64,000 nt of DNA from Gammaproteobacteria bacterium (GCA_024640825.1 JAHEEG010000002.1:1-64000), one strand, 5' to 3'; counted from the first letter of the stretch, positions 8,226-17,715 are shown. Notes: generated by a model from the sequence alone, not told the origin. Numbers and translations are program-made.

Positions 8226-9553
8226 ACCAGCCCCTGCTCGCGCAGAAATGGCTTGAGATGGTCCAACAGGGTAGGTGCGCCCGCATCGGCATAGGTATAG
8301 CGCGCGCGCACCACGGGCATGCGAACCGAGACAACCCTCGCGAAATCAACAGGGGTGCCCGCCACCACGACCTCTGCGCCTGAGTCGTCGATGGTGCGCT
8401 GCAGCGCCTGGCGCTGGGACGGGTTGTAGCCCACCGCAGGCAGCACCGGCCCGATGTGCCGATAACGCCGGTAAACTGCCTGGATTTCAGGCGCCGCGGA
8501 TGCTCTGGGATCCACCAGAGTTATCCCTGGCAAACCCTGCACCGCCTGGTAGCCTGCGCCGAAAGGCATACCGCCGTGGGTCAGCGTGGGGCCGTCATCC
8601 ACCACCAGTACCCGCTTCCCGCGAACCTGATCCGGGTGGTCCAGAGCCACCGGGGACGCCGCAAGAACCTGAGGCACATGGGGAAGCAGGTCGCGCAGCG
8701 TATCTGCCAGACTGCCTGTCTGTTCCGGCGTGGCAACGTCCACCTTATTGATCAACAGCAGGTCGGCCATGCGCAGCACCGCCTCACCGGGATGGTGAGT
8801 CATGAGCTGATCGGGGCGCAGCGCATCCACCAAGACGATGTGAAGATCCGGCTGCAGAAAGGGCAGATCATTGTTACCGCCGTCCCAAACCAGCAGATCC
8901 GCCTCCCGCTGCGCCGCCGCCAGTACCGCCGAGTAATCCACCCCGGCGAACAGCAGGCTTCCGGCAGCAACGTGAGGCTCGTATTCCTCACGTTCCTCGA
9001 TGGTACAGTCTGCGGCATCGACATCCGACAGGCTGGCAAAGCGCTGCACCCGCTGCGCCGACAGGTTCCCGTAAGGCATGGGATGACGCAGAACGGCGAC
9101 CCGCAGACCTAGCTTGGCCAGAGCCCGGGAGACATGCCGAGCCGTCTGGGACTTACCGCACCCGGTGCGCACTGCCGAAATGGCAATCACCGGCACCGAT
9201 GCGCGCAGCATGGTGGCACCAGGCCCGGCAACATGAAAATCCGCACCGCAGGCAAGCGCGCGCGACCCCAGGTGCATGACCTCAGCGTGGGTTACGTCGC
9301 TGTAGGCAAAATCGACCTGAGAGATCAGGTGTTCTGCACACAGGGACTCGAGCGCGCTTTCCGCTACGATGGGGATACCTTCCGGGTACAAGGCGCCGGC
9401 AAGTTCCGGGGGATAACGCCGATCATCGATACCGGGAATCTGCGTAGCCGTAAAAGCTACGACCCGAACTTCGGGGTCGTCGCGGTACAGGCAGTTGAAA
9501 TTATGGAAATCCCGGCCCCCAGCACCACATATGACCAGATGCCGCTGTTTCAA
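8222..9553 (-). CDS. Cyclic 2,3-diphosphoglycerate synthetase-like P-loop protein
   Basis: N-terminal VICGAGGRDFHNFNCLYRDDPEVRVVAFTATQIPGIDDRRYPPELAG and P-loop AVRTGCGKSQTARHVSRAL characteristic of the cDPGS-like family; LLINKVD; TTG start proposed at 9553 overlapping the upstream ACAD stop codon. Confidence 0.82.
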   Translation of the reverse strand: MKQRHLVICGAGGRDFHNFNCLYRDDPEVRVVAFTATQIPGIDDRRYPPELAGALYPEGIPIVAESALESLCAEHLISQVDFAYSDVTHAEVMHLGSRALACGADFHVAGPGATMLRASVPVIAISAVRTGCGKSQTARHVSRALAKLGLRVAVLRHPMPYGNLSAQRVQRFASLSDVDAADCTIEEREEYEPHVAAGSLLFAGVDYSAVLAAAQREADLLVWDGGNNDLPFLQPDLHIVLVDALRPDQLMTHHPGEAVLRMADLLLINKVDVATPEQTGSLADTLRDLLPHVPQVLAASPVALDHPDQVRGKRVLVVDDGPTLTHGGMPFGAGYQAVQGLPGITLVDPRASAAPEIQAVYRRYRHIGPVLPAVGYNPSQRQALQRTIDDSGAEVVVAGTPVDFARVVSVRMPVVRARYTYADAGAPTLLDHLKPFLREQGLV

Positions 9554-10749
9554 TCGGGAAGCCCCAGCACTCGCTTGGCAATGATATTGGCCTGCACCTC
9601 GTTGGTACCGCCGTAAATGGTCACAGCGCGGCTGGCCAACCAAGACCGGGCAACGCCCAGCTCGTCATCGGTGAACGCGTTGCCTTGCCAACCCAAACCC
9701 TGAGTGCCCATCAGGCGCATCAACAGATCCTGACGGTCCTGAGCGAGGGTGGAGCCAAAAAGCTTGAATATCGAGGTGGCCTCGCCGGGCGTGTCCCGTA
9801 TGCGACTCTCCTCGCCGACCCGCCGCTGGGTGAGCTTGAAGGCGGCGTCGTCCATTTTCCAGCGCAAGACTTCGTCTCGAAGACCGGGTTCTGCAATGCG
9901 GCCGTCGTCCAGACCCAGGTAGCGCCGGGCAACCTCGGCAACATCCAGATCTACCGTGACACCCACCGGCCTGGGACGTGCGGAGCTAACACTCAGGCCG
10001 CCTTGTCCGGAGCGCTCGTGCTGTAGAAGCCGCTTTCCCACCGTCCACCCATCGTTGAGCGGTCCAATAAGGTCTTCCTTGCTGGCGATAGCGTCGTCGA
10101 AGAAGGTTTCACAGAACGGAGAGCTGCCCGAAATCAGCGCGATGGGGCGCACCGTGACGCCAGGCTGATCCATCGGCAGCAGAACGAAGCTTATGCCCCG
10201 GTGCTTGGGCACGTCGAAATCCGTGCGCACCAAGCAGAACATCCAGTCCGCCGTCTGCGCCCCCGAAGTCCAGATTTTCTGACCGTTGATAAGGAAGTGA
10301 TCGCCCTTGTCTTCGGCGCGGGCACGCAGGCTGGCCAGGTCTGAGCCAGCGCCAGGCTCGCTGTAACCCTGACACCAGGAAGCCAGGCCCAGGGCAATGC
10401 GGGTGAGATGCCGTTTCTTCTGCGCTTGTGTTCCGTACTCGAGCAGGGTGGGCCCCAACATGCGGGTCCCCATATTGATCAGCGGAGGCCTGGCATCGAT
10501 GGCGGCCATTTCCTGATAAAGCACTTGGGCCTGATCCTCGGAGAGCCCGCCTCCACCATAGGCCTCAGGCCACGTCGGCACCGTCCAGCCCCGCTCCGCC
10601 ATGCGCTCCAGCCACAGACGCGTGTCCGGGTCCTGGATCTCCTCTTTAGTGCTGCCGCTGGGGATATCGCCGGGGCCTCGAGCGCCCGGAGGGCAGTGCT
10701 CCGCCAGCCAGGCTCTGGTCTCCTCACGGAAACTCTCTAGATCACTCAT
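9550..10749 (-). CDS. Acyl-CoA dehydrogenase family protein
   Basis: WCQGYSEPGAGSDLASLRARAEDKGDHFLINGQKIWTSGAQTADWMFCLVRTD, IYGGTNEVQANIIAKRVLGLPD; start at MSDLESFREETRAWL with upstream GGGGG. Confidence 0.94.
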   Translation of the reverse strand: MSDLESFREETRAWLAEHCPPGARGPGDIPSGSTKEEIQDPDTRLWLERMAERGWTVPTWPEAYGGGGLSEDQAQVLYQEMAAIDARPPLINMGTRMLGPTLLEYGTQAQKKRHLTRIALGLASWCQGYSEPGAGSDLASLRARAEDKGDHFLINGQKIWTSGAQTADWMFCLVRTDFDVPKHRGISFVLLPMDQPGVTVRPIALISGSSPFCETFFDDAIASKEDLIGPLNDGWTVGKRLLQHERSGQGGLSVSSARPRPVGVTVDLDVAEVARRYLGLDDGRIAEPGLRDEVLRWKMDDAAFKLTQRRVGEESRIRDTPGEATSIFKLFGSTLAQDRQDLLMRLMGTQGLGWQGNAFTDDELGVARSWLASRAVTIYGGTNEVQANIIAKRVLGLPD

Positions 10750-10897
10750 GAATTCACCCCCATATGTCTGACCGAGCCGCTGTGTTCCAAATATTCGCTT
10801 TTCTCGGCGGCTGCCCAAGCATATATCGACGCAACGGCCATTGGAAAAACCAACCCGACCCGGACATCCATATCAGTATCAGCCGCAGTGATAGCGG

Positions 10898-11040
10898 GGC
10901 CTGGTCCGGGGAAACGCATTTGCTGACAATGTCGCGGCGCCGAGGCGGCCGATTTGGCTCGAATAGAGGCAACATCGACCGCCAAGGGCAGGCCGGAGGC
11001 CCGACGCGAAGTCTGCAAATGCGTTTCCCCGGACCAGGCC
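10898..11040. mobile_element. MITE-like non-coding element (143 bp with 30-bp terminal inverted repeats); identity as a mobile element unproven
   Basis: Left arm 10898-10927 GGCCTGGTCCGGGGAAACGCATTTGCTGAC; right arm 11011-11040 GTCTGCAAATGCGTTTCCCCGGACCAGGCC; 29/30 complementary; 83-bp interior; no TSD or transposase seen. Confidence 0.6.
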
Positions 11041-11173
11041 ACTCAAACAACCTACTGCCGTGCCGGACACCGATGTCTGAGTCGACAAAGTCGACGCAGC
11101 ATGGAAAAAGCCCGCCGATCTGTGCACCATAGCTGGCCTGAAAAGCCAGAAACCCTCCACGGGAAATCACACC

Positions 11174-12031
11174 ATGAGTTACAACACCATCCTCTACGAC
11201 GTCGAAGACGGCATTCTCACCCTGACGTTGAATCGACCAGAGATACTCAACGCCTACAACCGGGAAATGCAATCCGAGATGGTGGACGCGCTCGACCGGG
11301 CGGACGCCGACGACGAGGTTCGCGCCATCATCGTGACCGGCGCCGGCCGGGGGTTCTGTGCGGGCGCTGATCTATCTTCAGGCGGTAGCACTTTCAACGC
11401 TGACGGTCGGGAAGATCGCGAAAGCGGCCTGCAACGGGATGGCGGCGGCGTCCTGACGCTGCGTATCTTCGAGCTGAACAAACCCATCATCGCCGCCATC
11501 AACGGCCCCGCGGTAGGGGTGGGCGTGACCATGACGCTGCCCATGGACATCCGGATCGCCGCGGACACGGCCAAGTTCGGCTTCGTTTTCTCCAGACGCG
11601 GAATCGTCCCCGAGGCCTGCTCGAGCTACTTCCTTCCTCGGATCGTCGGGATCAATCAAGCCCTGGAATGGTGCTACAGCGGGCGGGTGTTTCCTGCCCA
11701 GGAAGCGCTGGACGGCCGGCTGGTGCGCAGCATCCACCAGAAAGAGGACCTGCTGCCTGAAGCGCGTCGCATTGCTCGGGAAATTGCCGAAAACACCTCT
11801 GCCATTTCGGTATCACTGATCCGCCACATGATGTGGCGCATGCTTGGCGCCGACCACCCCATGGAGGCCCACAAGCTGGATTCCCGAGGCGTCTACTACA
11901 CCGGCAAGTCAGCTGACTCGAAGGAAGGCGTGGAGGCCTTCCTGGAGAAACGCGACGCCAGATTCCCGGGCAAAGTCTCGGCAGACATGCCCGAATTCTT
12001 CCCCTGGTGGGAAGAGCGAAAATTTTCCTGA
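11174..12031 (+). CDS. Enoyl-CoA hydratase/isomerase family protein
   Basis: Crotonase fold: AIIVTGAGRGFCAGADLSS, KPIIAAINGPAVGVGVTMTLPMDIRIAADTAKFGFVFSRRGIVPEACSSYFLPRIVG. Confidence 0.95.
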   Translation: MSYNTILYDVEDGILTLTLNRPEILNAYNREMQSEMVDALDRADADDEVRAIIVTGAGRGFCAGADLSSGGSTFNADGREDRESGLQRDGGGVLTLRIFELNKPIIAAINGPAVGVGVTMTLPMDIRIAADTAKFGFVFSRRGIVPEACSSYFLPRIVGINQALEWCYSGRVFPAQEALDGRLVRSIHQKEDLLPEARRIAREIAENTSAISVSLIRHMMWRMLGADHPMEAHKLDSRGVYYTGKSADSKEGVEAFLEKRDARFPGKVSADMPEFFPWWEERKFS

Positions 12032-12087
12032 GCGACCTTCGCTTTTTCGAATGCCCCAAGGAACGGGGAAAAGATGGAGACAAACCG

Positions 12088-12327
12088 ATGAGCCAACCAG
12101 ACATTCCCCAGAAAACGCCCTATCCGGTGGAAGTGAAGGCGGGCCAGAAGCTTTTCTGGTGCGCCTGCGGCAAGAGCGCGAAGCAGCCCTTCTGCGATGG
12201 ATCCCACCAGGGAACGGACTTCACACCAATGCCCTACACGGCGGAAGAAGATCGCACTCTGTACTTCTGCGGATGCAAGCACACCAAGGCCATGCCCCTG
12301 TGCGACGGATCCCACAGCACGATCTGA
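12088..12327 (+). CDS. Tandem CDGSH iron-sulfur domain protein
   Basis: Two CDGSH motifs: CACGKSAKQPFCDGSH and CGCKHTKAMPLCDGSH; start at MSQPDIPQ. Confidence 0.93.
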   Translation: MSQPDIPQKTPYPVEVKAGQKLFWCACGKSAKQPFCDGSHQGTDFTPMPYTAEEDRTLYFCGCKHTKAMPLCDGSHSTI

Positions 12328-12339
12328 GGCTGCGCTAAA

Positions 12340-15096
12340 GTGCTTCGTAGGCTGTTCAGAGGCGCGGGCCCTCTCGAGGACGATGACCCGCAGACGCGGC
12401 GGAAGGCCGTTATCGCGCTTTCCGAGGCGGAGGCGGTCGAAAAATCCGCCTGGCTGGAAAACCGGCTTACCTCTGACCCTGACCCCGGGGTGCGCCGCGC
12501 CTGTCTCGAACGCGTCAGCCGTGTGGGGTGTCTGGAATCGCTGCTGGAAGACCCGGATCTGGGCGAAGCTGCGGCACAGCGCATCGTCCGCCTGAGCCCC
12601 CAAGGTAGACCCGACGAACATCCCCGGGTAACCGAAACCCGCCTCCTGCTGCTGCCTCCGGAAGCCGCCGGGGAAAAGGCCGCCGAATTGCAGGATGTCA
12701 ATCAGTTGATCTCCCTCGCCCTGCAGGCTCGAGACCCGCTCAGACAGAAGCTTCTGGAGCATCCGCTGCTGCGCTCCGCGAATGGCCTTGTCAGCCTTGA
12801 AAAAAGCTCCCGGGGTCACGACAAGAAGCTGAACCGACACGCACGGGGGGCGCTGGAGTCTCTAAAGCAACAGCGCCTGGAAGCAGAAACCGCCCGACGC
12901 CGTGTCGAGGAACTCTCTGCCGCCCTGGGCCGAAGCGCCCTGGTCACCTCGGCGAGCACCGAGCACAGCCGCCGGTTAGCCCTCTACGAGGCGTTCACCG
13001 AAAACGCGAATCGTTACGACCAGCTGAGCAACTCGTTGTCTTCGTGGGGGGAGCGGATTCCGACTATCGATCACCTGCGCGCTGCGACCGCGGCTCCGGC
13101 TGAGAAAGCGGAAGACCGGGAAGCGGCATCGGGGGACGCCTCAGAGACCACGGCCGCAGCGGCGCCCACGGAGGCGCATAAGGCGGCAGCCGATGAGACG
13201 GCCGACCCGTTCGCGGAACTTACGATCGCCTTTGCAGCGCTAAAAAAGGATCTGGCGAACGCCGGGGCTGTTGCCGCCCTAAACACAAGATGCAGCCAGC
13301 TGACACAGGACTGGCTGGCGACAGCGGAGACAGAAGCTCCCGCACCTGAGCAGCTTGCGCTGTTTACATCCGTCTCCCGGCGCTTGCAACAGTTGAACCG
13401 CGCTTCGGAACGGCTGAGCGCAGCGCTTCTACCTGATCCGGGCGATCTGCGCTTGCCGGAAAATCTGCCAGAGGGTGGAGAGAAGCAGCGCGCGCTGTGG
13501 GCACGGGCGGCGGAAAATCGCAAGCTGACAAAAGATCTGGCTCGGTTGCGCAAAGAGATCGATTGGCCGGAATGGGCAGACCCTACGGCTTCCTACAGTC
13601 GCCTGCTGGAAATTCAGCGCGTGCTGAAGCAGATGGACGTCCAGGCAGAGGACCTTCTTAACACACAGGTCGCGGAGATCAGGCTGAAAGTAGATCAGCT
13701 CGAGAGCGCCGTCGAAGACGGCAGCCTCAGCGACGCCCGGAAGCTGATGAGCGAAGCAAGATCGCTGTGTGATCTGCTGCCGGCTTCCGGCGTTGCCGGG
13801 TTGCAGAAGCGCCTGGGCCGATCCGCGTCCCGCCTGTCAGAACTCAAGGACTGGCAAACCTTCGCGACGACGCCGAAACGGCAGGCCCTTTGCGAAGCCA
13901 TGGGGGGGCTGGCGGCAAGTCCTCTGCCCCCGCGGCGCCAGGCCGACCGGATCAAGAAACTGCGAGGCGAATGGCAGGCTCTGGGCCCGATCACCCAGGC
14001 AGCAGATCGACGGCTGGCGGAAGTCTTCAACGAGCAGGCTGAAAAAGCATTCGAAACCTGCCGCGTATTTTTTGCTGATCAGGCCGAGCAGCGACAACGC
14101 AATCTGTCGGATCGGCAACGTATTTGCGACCAGCTTGAAACCTACCTCGAAGCAACCGACTGGCGACAGGCTGACATGAAAGCGGCCGAGCGCATCATGC
14201 GAGCCGCGCGGGACGAATGGCGGCGCTTTCACCCCGTCGACCGCAACCCGGGTGCCGTGCTCGAGGCGCGTTTCGAGGCACTGCAGGAGCGGCTGTACCA
14301 GAAGATCAAGTCTGAATGGGAACGCAACCTGGCAGCCAAAGGCGACATCGTGGTCGAGGCCGAGGCCCTAGCGGGCAACGACGCTTCGCCTAAAGAACGC
14401 ATCGCAGCGGTAAAGGCCCTCCAGCAGCGCTGGAAGGCCATCGGTATCACGCCCCGCAAACCGGATCAGGAACACTGGCAGCGCTTCCGCGCCGCCTGCG
14501 ATCTGGTGTTCGCCGAACTGGATGCCAGCAGACAGGCGCTGCAGACAGAGACCGAAGCGAGGAGAACCCGCAACGAGCAGGCGCTGGACCAGTTTGCATC
14601 TGCACTCGCGGGCACAACGGCTGACTCGGCTGAAGAATCAGTGTTGGGCGGCTTCATGAAGCTTAAAACGGAGCTGGAAGAGCTGCCTGCCGGGGTGAAA
14701 AATTCGCTGCTCCGCCGTCATGATGAGCTTAGCGGGCGCTATCGCGCGCTGCTGGCACAGCGCGCAGTGGTCGAGCGCGGCCGAACTCTGAATGAACTGC
14801 GGCAGGCCGACGCAGCCACCGTGGCAGCCGATAGCGGAACGGCTGCGGACGTCGAAGAGCTGCGCCGAATGACCGTGCGCGCGGAACTGGCAGCGAGCCT
14901 GGATTCGCCCGCTGAGGACGAGCCGCTACGACTGCAGCTGCAGGTAGAGCGGTTGAACGCCGGTTTCTCCGGATCTGCGGACACCGCCGACCCTTTGACG
15001 CTCGCCCGGCGCTGGCGCGATCTGGGGGCAAAATCTGAAGCCGCCGAGACCCTTCGCGATCGATTCTTTACCGCGCTGCTGAAAGGCTGGGAGTGA
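12340..15096 (+). CDS. DUF349 domain-containing protein
   Basis: 918-aa ORF; repeated LxxxWqalG...F..a.d.f motifs (LRGEWQALGPITQAADRRLAEVFNEQAEKAFETC; LQQRWKAIGITPRKPDQEHWQRFRAACDLVF). Confidence 0.88.
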   Translation: MLRRLFRGAGPLEDDDPQTRRKAVIALSEAEAVEKSAWLENRLTSDPDPGVRRACLERVSRVGCLESLLEDPDLGEAAAQRIVRLSPQGRPDEHPRVTETRLLLLPPEAAGEKAAELQDVNQLISLALQARDPLRQKLLEHPLLRSANGLVSLEKSSRGHDKKLNRHARGALESLKQQRLEAETARRRVEELSAALGRSALVTSASTEHSRRLALYEAFTENANRYDQLSNSLSSWGERIPTIDHLRAATAAPAEKAEDREAASGDASETTAAAAPTEAHKAAADETADPFAELTIAFAALKKDLANAGAVAALNTRCSQLTQDWLATAETEAPAPEQLALFTSVSRRLQQLNRASERLSAALLPDPGDLRLPENLPEGGEKQRALWARAAENRKLTKDLARLRKEIDWPEWADPTASYSRLLEIQRVLKQMDVQAEDLLNTQVAEIRLKVDQLESAVEDGSLSDARKLMSEARSLCDLLPASGVAGLQKRLGRSASRLSELKDWQTFATTPKRQALCEAMGGLAASPLPPRRQADRIKKLRGEWQALGPITQAADRRLAEVFNEQAEKAFETCRVFFADQAEQRQRNLSDRQRICDQLETYLEATDWRQADMKAAERIMRAARDEWRRFHPVDRNPGAVLEARFEALQERLYQKIKSEWERNLAAKGDIVVEAEALAGNDASPKERIAAVKALQQRWKAIGITPRKPDQEHWQRFRAACDLVFAELDASRQALQTETEARRTRNEQALDQFASALAGTTADSAEESVLGGFMKLKTELEELPAGVKNSLLRRHDELSGRYRALLAQRAVVERGRTLNELRQADAATVAADSGTAADVEELRRMTVRAELAASLDSPAEDEPLRLQLQVERLNAGFSGSADTADPLTLARRWRDLGAKSEAAETLRDRFFTALLKGWE

Positions 15097-15125
15097 ACGG
15101 CGGCCGGTAAATCCGAGGCGGGTTC

Positions 15126-16454
15126 TCAGGGCAGCTCGAGACTGAGGCTGGCCCCACCGAGCACGCTGTCACCGATGCGCAGACGCCCTTTGTAAAGGTC
15201 CACCAGCTCCGCGACCACGGCCAGACCGATGCCTTGACCGGACTCCACCTCGTCGGCCCGCGTGCCGCGGTTAAGAACGGCTTCACGCACGTCCGGCGCG
15301 ATTCCAGGGCCGTCGTCCTCCACGACTATCTGCAGGTTTTCTCCGCGGCTTCCGCTTACACGGATTCTTGACCGGGAGTACTTGAATGCGTTTTCCAGCA
15401 GATTACCCAGAATCTCCATGAGATCCCTCTCGTCTGCTCGGACGCCGAGAGAAGCGGGAACGTCCAACTCCACGCGAATTCCGCGGTCTCGATAAGCGGT
15501 TTCCAGCGCCCGCAACAGTCGCTCGATCAGCGCCCGCAGCTCGATCTGGCGGCTTACGATAAGAGGCCCCGCGACAGACGCCCGAGACAGTTGATGGGCG
15601 ACCGTGGTCTGCATCCGATCCAGCTGTTCGGCAAGCAGGTCGCGAGGTTCCGGGGGCACCTGCTCGAGAGCATTGCGAATAACGGCCAGCGGCGTTTTCA
15701 GGCTGTGCGCCAGGTCATCCATAGCCTTGCGATAGCGACTGCGACTGCGCTGTTCATGGGCGACGAACCTGTCGAGATTTTCCGCCAATCCCGTTAGCTC
15801 CAGAGGATAGGCTTCGCTCATACGCTCCCGATGGCCTTCTTCCATCTCACGCACCTCCTGCGCCATGGTGCGCAGCGGCCGAAGGCCCCAGCGCACTGCC
15901 AGATACTGGGCAAGAACGAACAACAATGTTACCGCCGACAGACCGATGGAAAGGTTACGTCTGAAGCTCTGGATCGCCGCATGAAAAGGCGCCCGGTCCG
16001 CGCCGACGCGGAACGTGAGCAGGGATTCCTCAGGGTCTTCCCAGATCACCGCATAGCTGAGGAAGATCAATCCTGTGCCGTCGGCGGGTTCGGCGCGAAA
16101 GCGAAACTCGCCAGGATGGAGACGGGGACCCTCATCAGGGAAGCTTACCCCGCCGGTCACCACAGATGGCGAACGCCACCTGATGTTACCTTCAGCGTCG
16201 TTGACCCAGGCATAAAGACCGCTTTCCGGCTGGCCCAGCCTGGGCTCCGGCATCTGATCCGGGAGCGTGAACCCCGCATCGTCGCTCTGCACGGCGCCCA
16301 TGAGAGAGTAAATCACCAGCCGCAGCTGTTCCTCCGCCCCGGACAGCACGCTGAGCCTGAAGGATCGATCGAGAACAAGCCCGGTGAGCGTCAGAAAAGA
16401 CCCGAGAGCCAGCGTAGTAATGAGCAGCAGCCGGGTCTGGATGCCTGATTTCAA
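15126..16454 (-). CDS. Sensor histidine kinase (PhoQ-like)
   Basis: Two TM segments, HAMP, DLAHSLKTPLAVIRNALEQ H-box, LLENAFKYSRS N-box, EDDGPGIAPDVREAVLNRGTRADEVESGQGIGLAVV G-box. Confidence 0.94.
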   Translation of the reverse strand: MKSGIQTRLLLITTLALGSFLTLTGLVLDRSFRLSVLSGAEEQLRLVIYSLMGAVQSDDAGFTLPDQMPEPRLGQPESGLYAWVNDAEGNIRWRSPSVVTGGVSFPDEGPRLHPGEFRFRAEPADGTGLIFLSYAVIWEDPEESLLTFRVGADRAPFHAAIQSFRRNLSIGLSAVTLLFVLAQYLAVRWGLRPLRTMAQEVREMEEGHRERMSEAYPLELTGLAENLDRFVAHEQRSRSRYRKAMDDLAHSLKTPLAVIRNALEQVPPEPRDLLAEQLDRMQTTVAHQLSRASVAGPLIVSRQIELRALIERLLRALETAYRDRGIRVELDVPASLGVRADERDLMEILGNLLENAFKYSRSRIRVSGSRGENLQIVVEDDGPGIAPDVREAVLNRGTRADEVESGQGIGLAVVAELVDLYKGRLRIGDSVLGGASLSLELP

Positions 16455-17122
16455 GCAGCGGTGTCCGAGTTGAAACGATATCCCTGTCCACGCACCGTGC
16501 GGATAGGATTCAGCGGCACCAGCTTTTTGCGCAGCCGGCCGACGAAAACCTCGATGACATTGCTGTCCCGTTCGAAATCCTGTTCATAGAGGTGATCCGT
16601 GAGCTCAGTTTTCGACACCACACGGCTGGGATTGAGCATCAGATACTCGAGCACCCTGTACTCGTAGGCGGTCAGCTCCACCAGCGCCTCGTGCACTCGC
16701 ACCTCTTTCTTCGCAGTGTCGAGGCTCAGAGGACCTTCGGATATCAACGGCGACGCGTACCCGGCTGCTCTTCGCAGCAGGGCGTTGAGCCGCGCCAGCA
16801 GCTCCTCCATCTGGAAAGGTTTGGTGAGGTAGTCATCCGCCCCCGCCTCCAGGCCCTCGACCTTATCCTGCCAGTTGCCCCTAGCTGTCAGAACCAGAAT
16901 CGGAAAACGCCGATCCTCCAGCCGCAGCTGGTTGATCAGGTCGATCCCGCCAAGCTTGGGCAGGCCGAGATCTACGACGGCCGCGTCGTACTCGTACTCG
17001 CGGCCGTAGTACAGACCTTCCTCGCCGTCCTGCGCGGTATCCACCACGTAGCCCGAATTCTTTAACTTGTGTCGCAGCTGCTCCTGCAGCTGAACTTCAT
17101 CTTCTACGACGAGTATGCGCAT
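16451..17122 (-). CDS. OmpR-family response regulator (PhoP-like)
   Basis: MRILVVEDEVQLQEQL receiver, AVVDLGLPKLGGIDL phospho-acceptor region, winged-helix C-terminus; 4-nt overlap with the kinase gene. Confidence 0.95.
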   Translation of the reverse strand: MRILVVEDEVQLQEQLRHKLKNSGYVVDTAQDGEEGLYYGREYEYDAAVVDLGLPKLGGIDLINQLRLEDRRFPILVLTARGNWQDKVEGLEAGADDYLTKPFQMEELLARLNALLRRAAGYASPLISEGPLSLDTAKKEVRVHEALVELTAYEYRVLEYLMLNPSRVVSKTELTDHLYEQDFERDSNVIEVFVGRLRKKLVPLNPIRTVRGQGYRFNSDTAA

Positions 17123-17123
17123 G

Positions 17124-17453
17124 TCATTTCGCTCCCGAGCGCATGTTGCCCTGGTCATCGACGAACACTTTGGTGACCCGCTTCCCATCCACAAGCACAC
17201 GGACCTCGTAACCCCGCTGGCCGCCCCGACCTGCCGGCGCCGCGGAAAGCACACGCCCTCCCGTCTGTCGACGGACGATGTTGGTTGCCTGCTCAAGAGA
17301 AACGCCCGGCGGTTTCACAAGATTATTCGGGCGCAGTTTCGGTTCAGCGGCGGCCCAGTACGGGCCAGCACCGTAGGCGGGCGTCAGGGGAAGCACCAGC
17401 ATCAGCGCCAGGAGACATCCTGCAAACGCGCTGATACACGCACGGGCCTTCAT
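17124..17453 (-). CDS. PepSY-like small secreted protein
   Basis: Signal peptide MKARACISAFAGCLLALMLVLPLTPAYG; VSLEQATNIVRRQTGGRVLSA...GYEVRVLVDGKRVTKVFVDDQGNM; adjacent to the PhoPQ-like pair. Confidence 0.82.
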   Translation of the reverse strand: MKARACISAFAGCLLALMLVLPLTPAYGAGPYWAAAEPKLRPNNLVKPPGVSLEQATNIVRRQTGGRVLSAAPAGRGGQRGYEVRVLVDGKRVTKVFVDDQGNMRSGAK

Positions 17454-17715
17454 ATTGCTGTTCTCTGCGCAAAAACCGTGAGCATTGTACTCCCAATGAT
17501 GGCGTTTACATTCGACCGGCGTCACAGGCGCACCGACAATGCCGGCCATTCTGGCGCTCTCAGTCTGAATGATCTCTGAATGGGGGCGCTGGGTCCGAGC
17601 GCGGGCCACGCCGGGAAAACCGTTGATGGGTGATTATCGATCCGTAAAATCCGCCGCCGATTCCCGCGACAGCGCGCCTTGCCAAGACTTCGACCGCAAC
17701 CGACGCCTCTCGCGT

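Noticed and set aside
10746-11272. Several short ORFs in the divergent intergenic region
   Set aside because: They share peptides such as WSGETH only because they read through the inverted-repeat arms; no coding signature.
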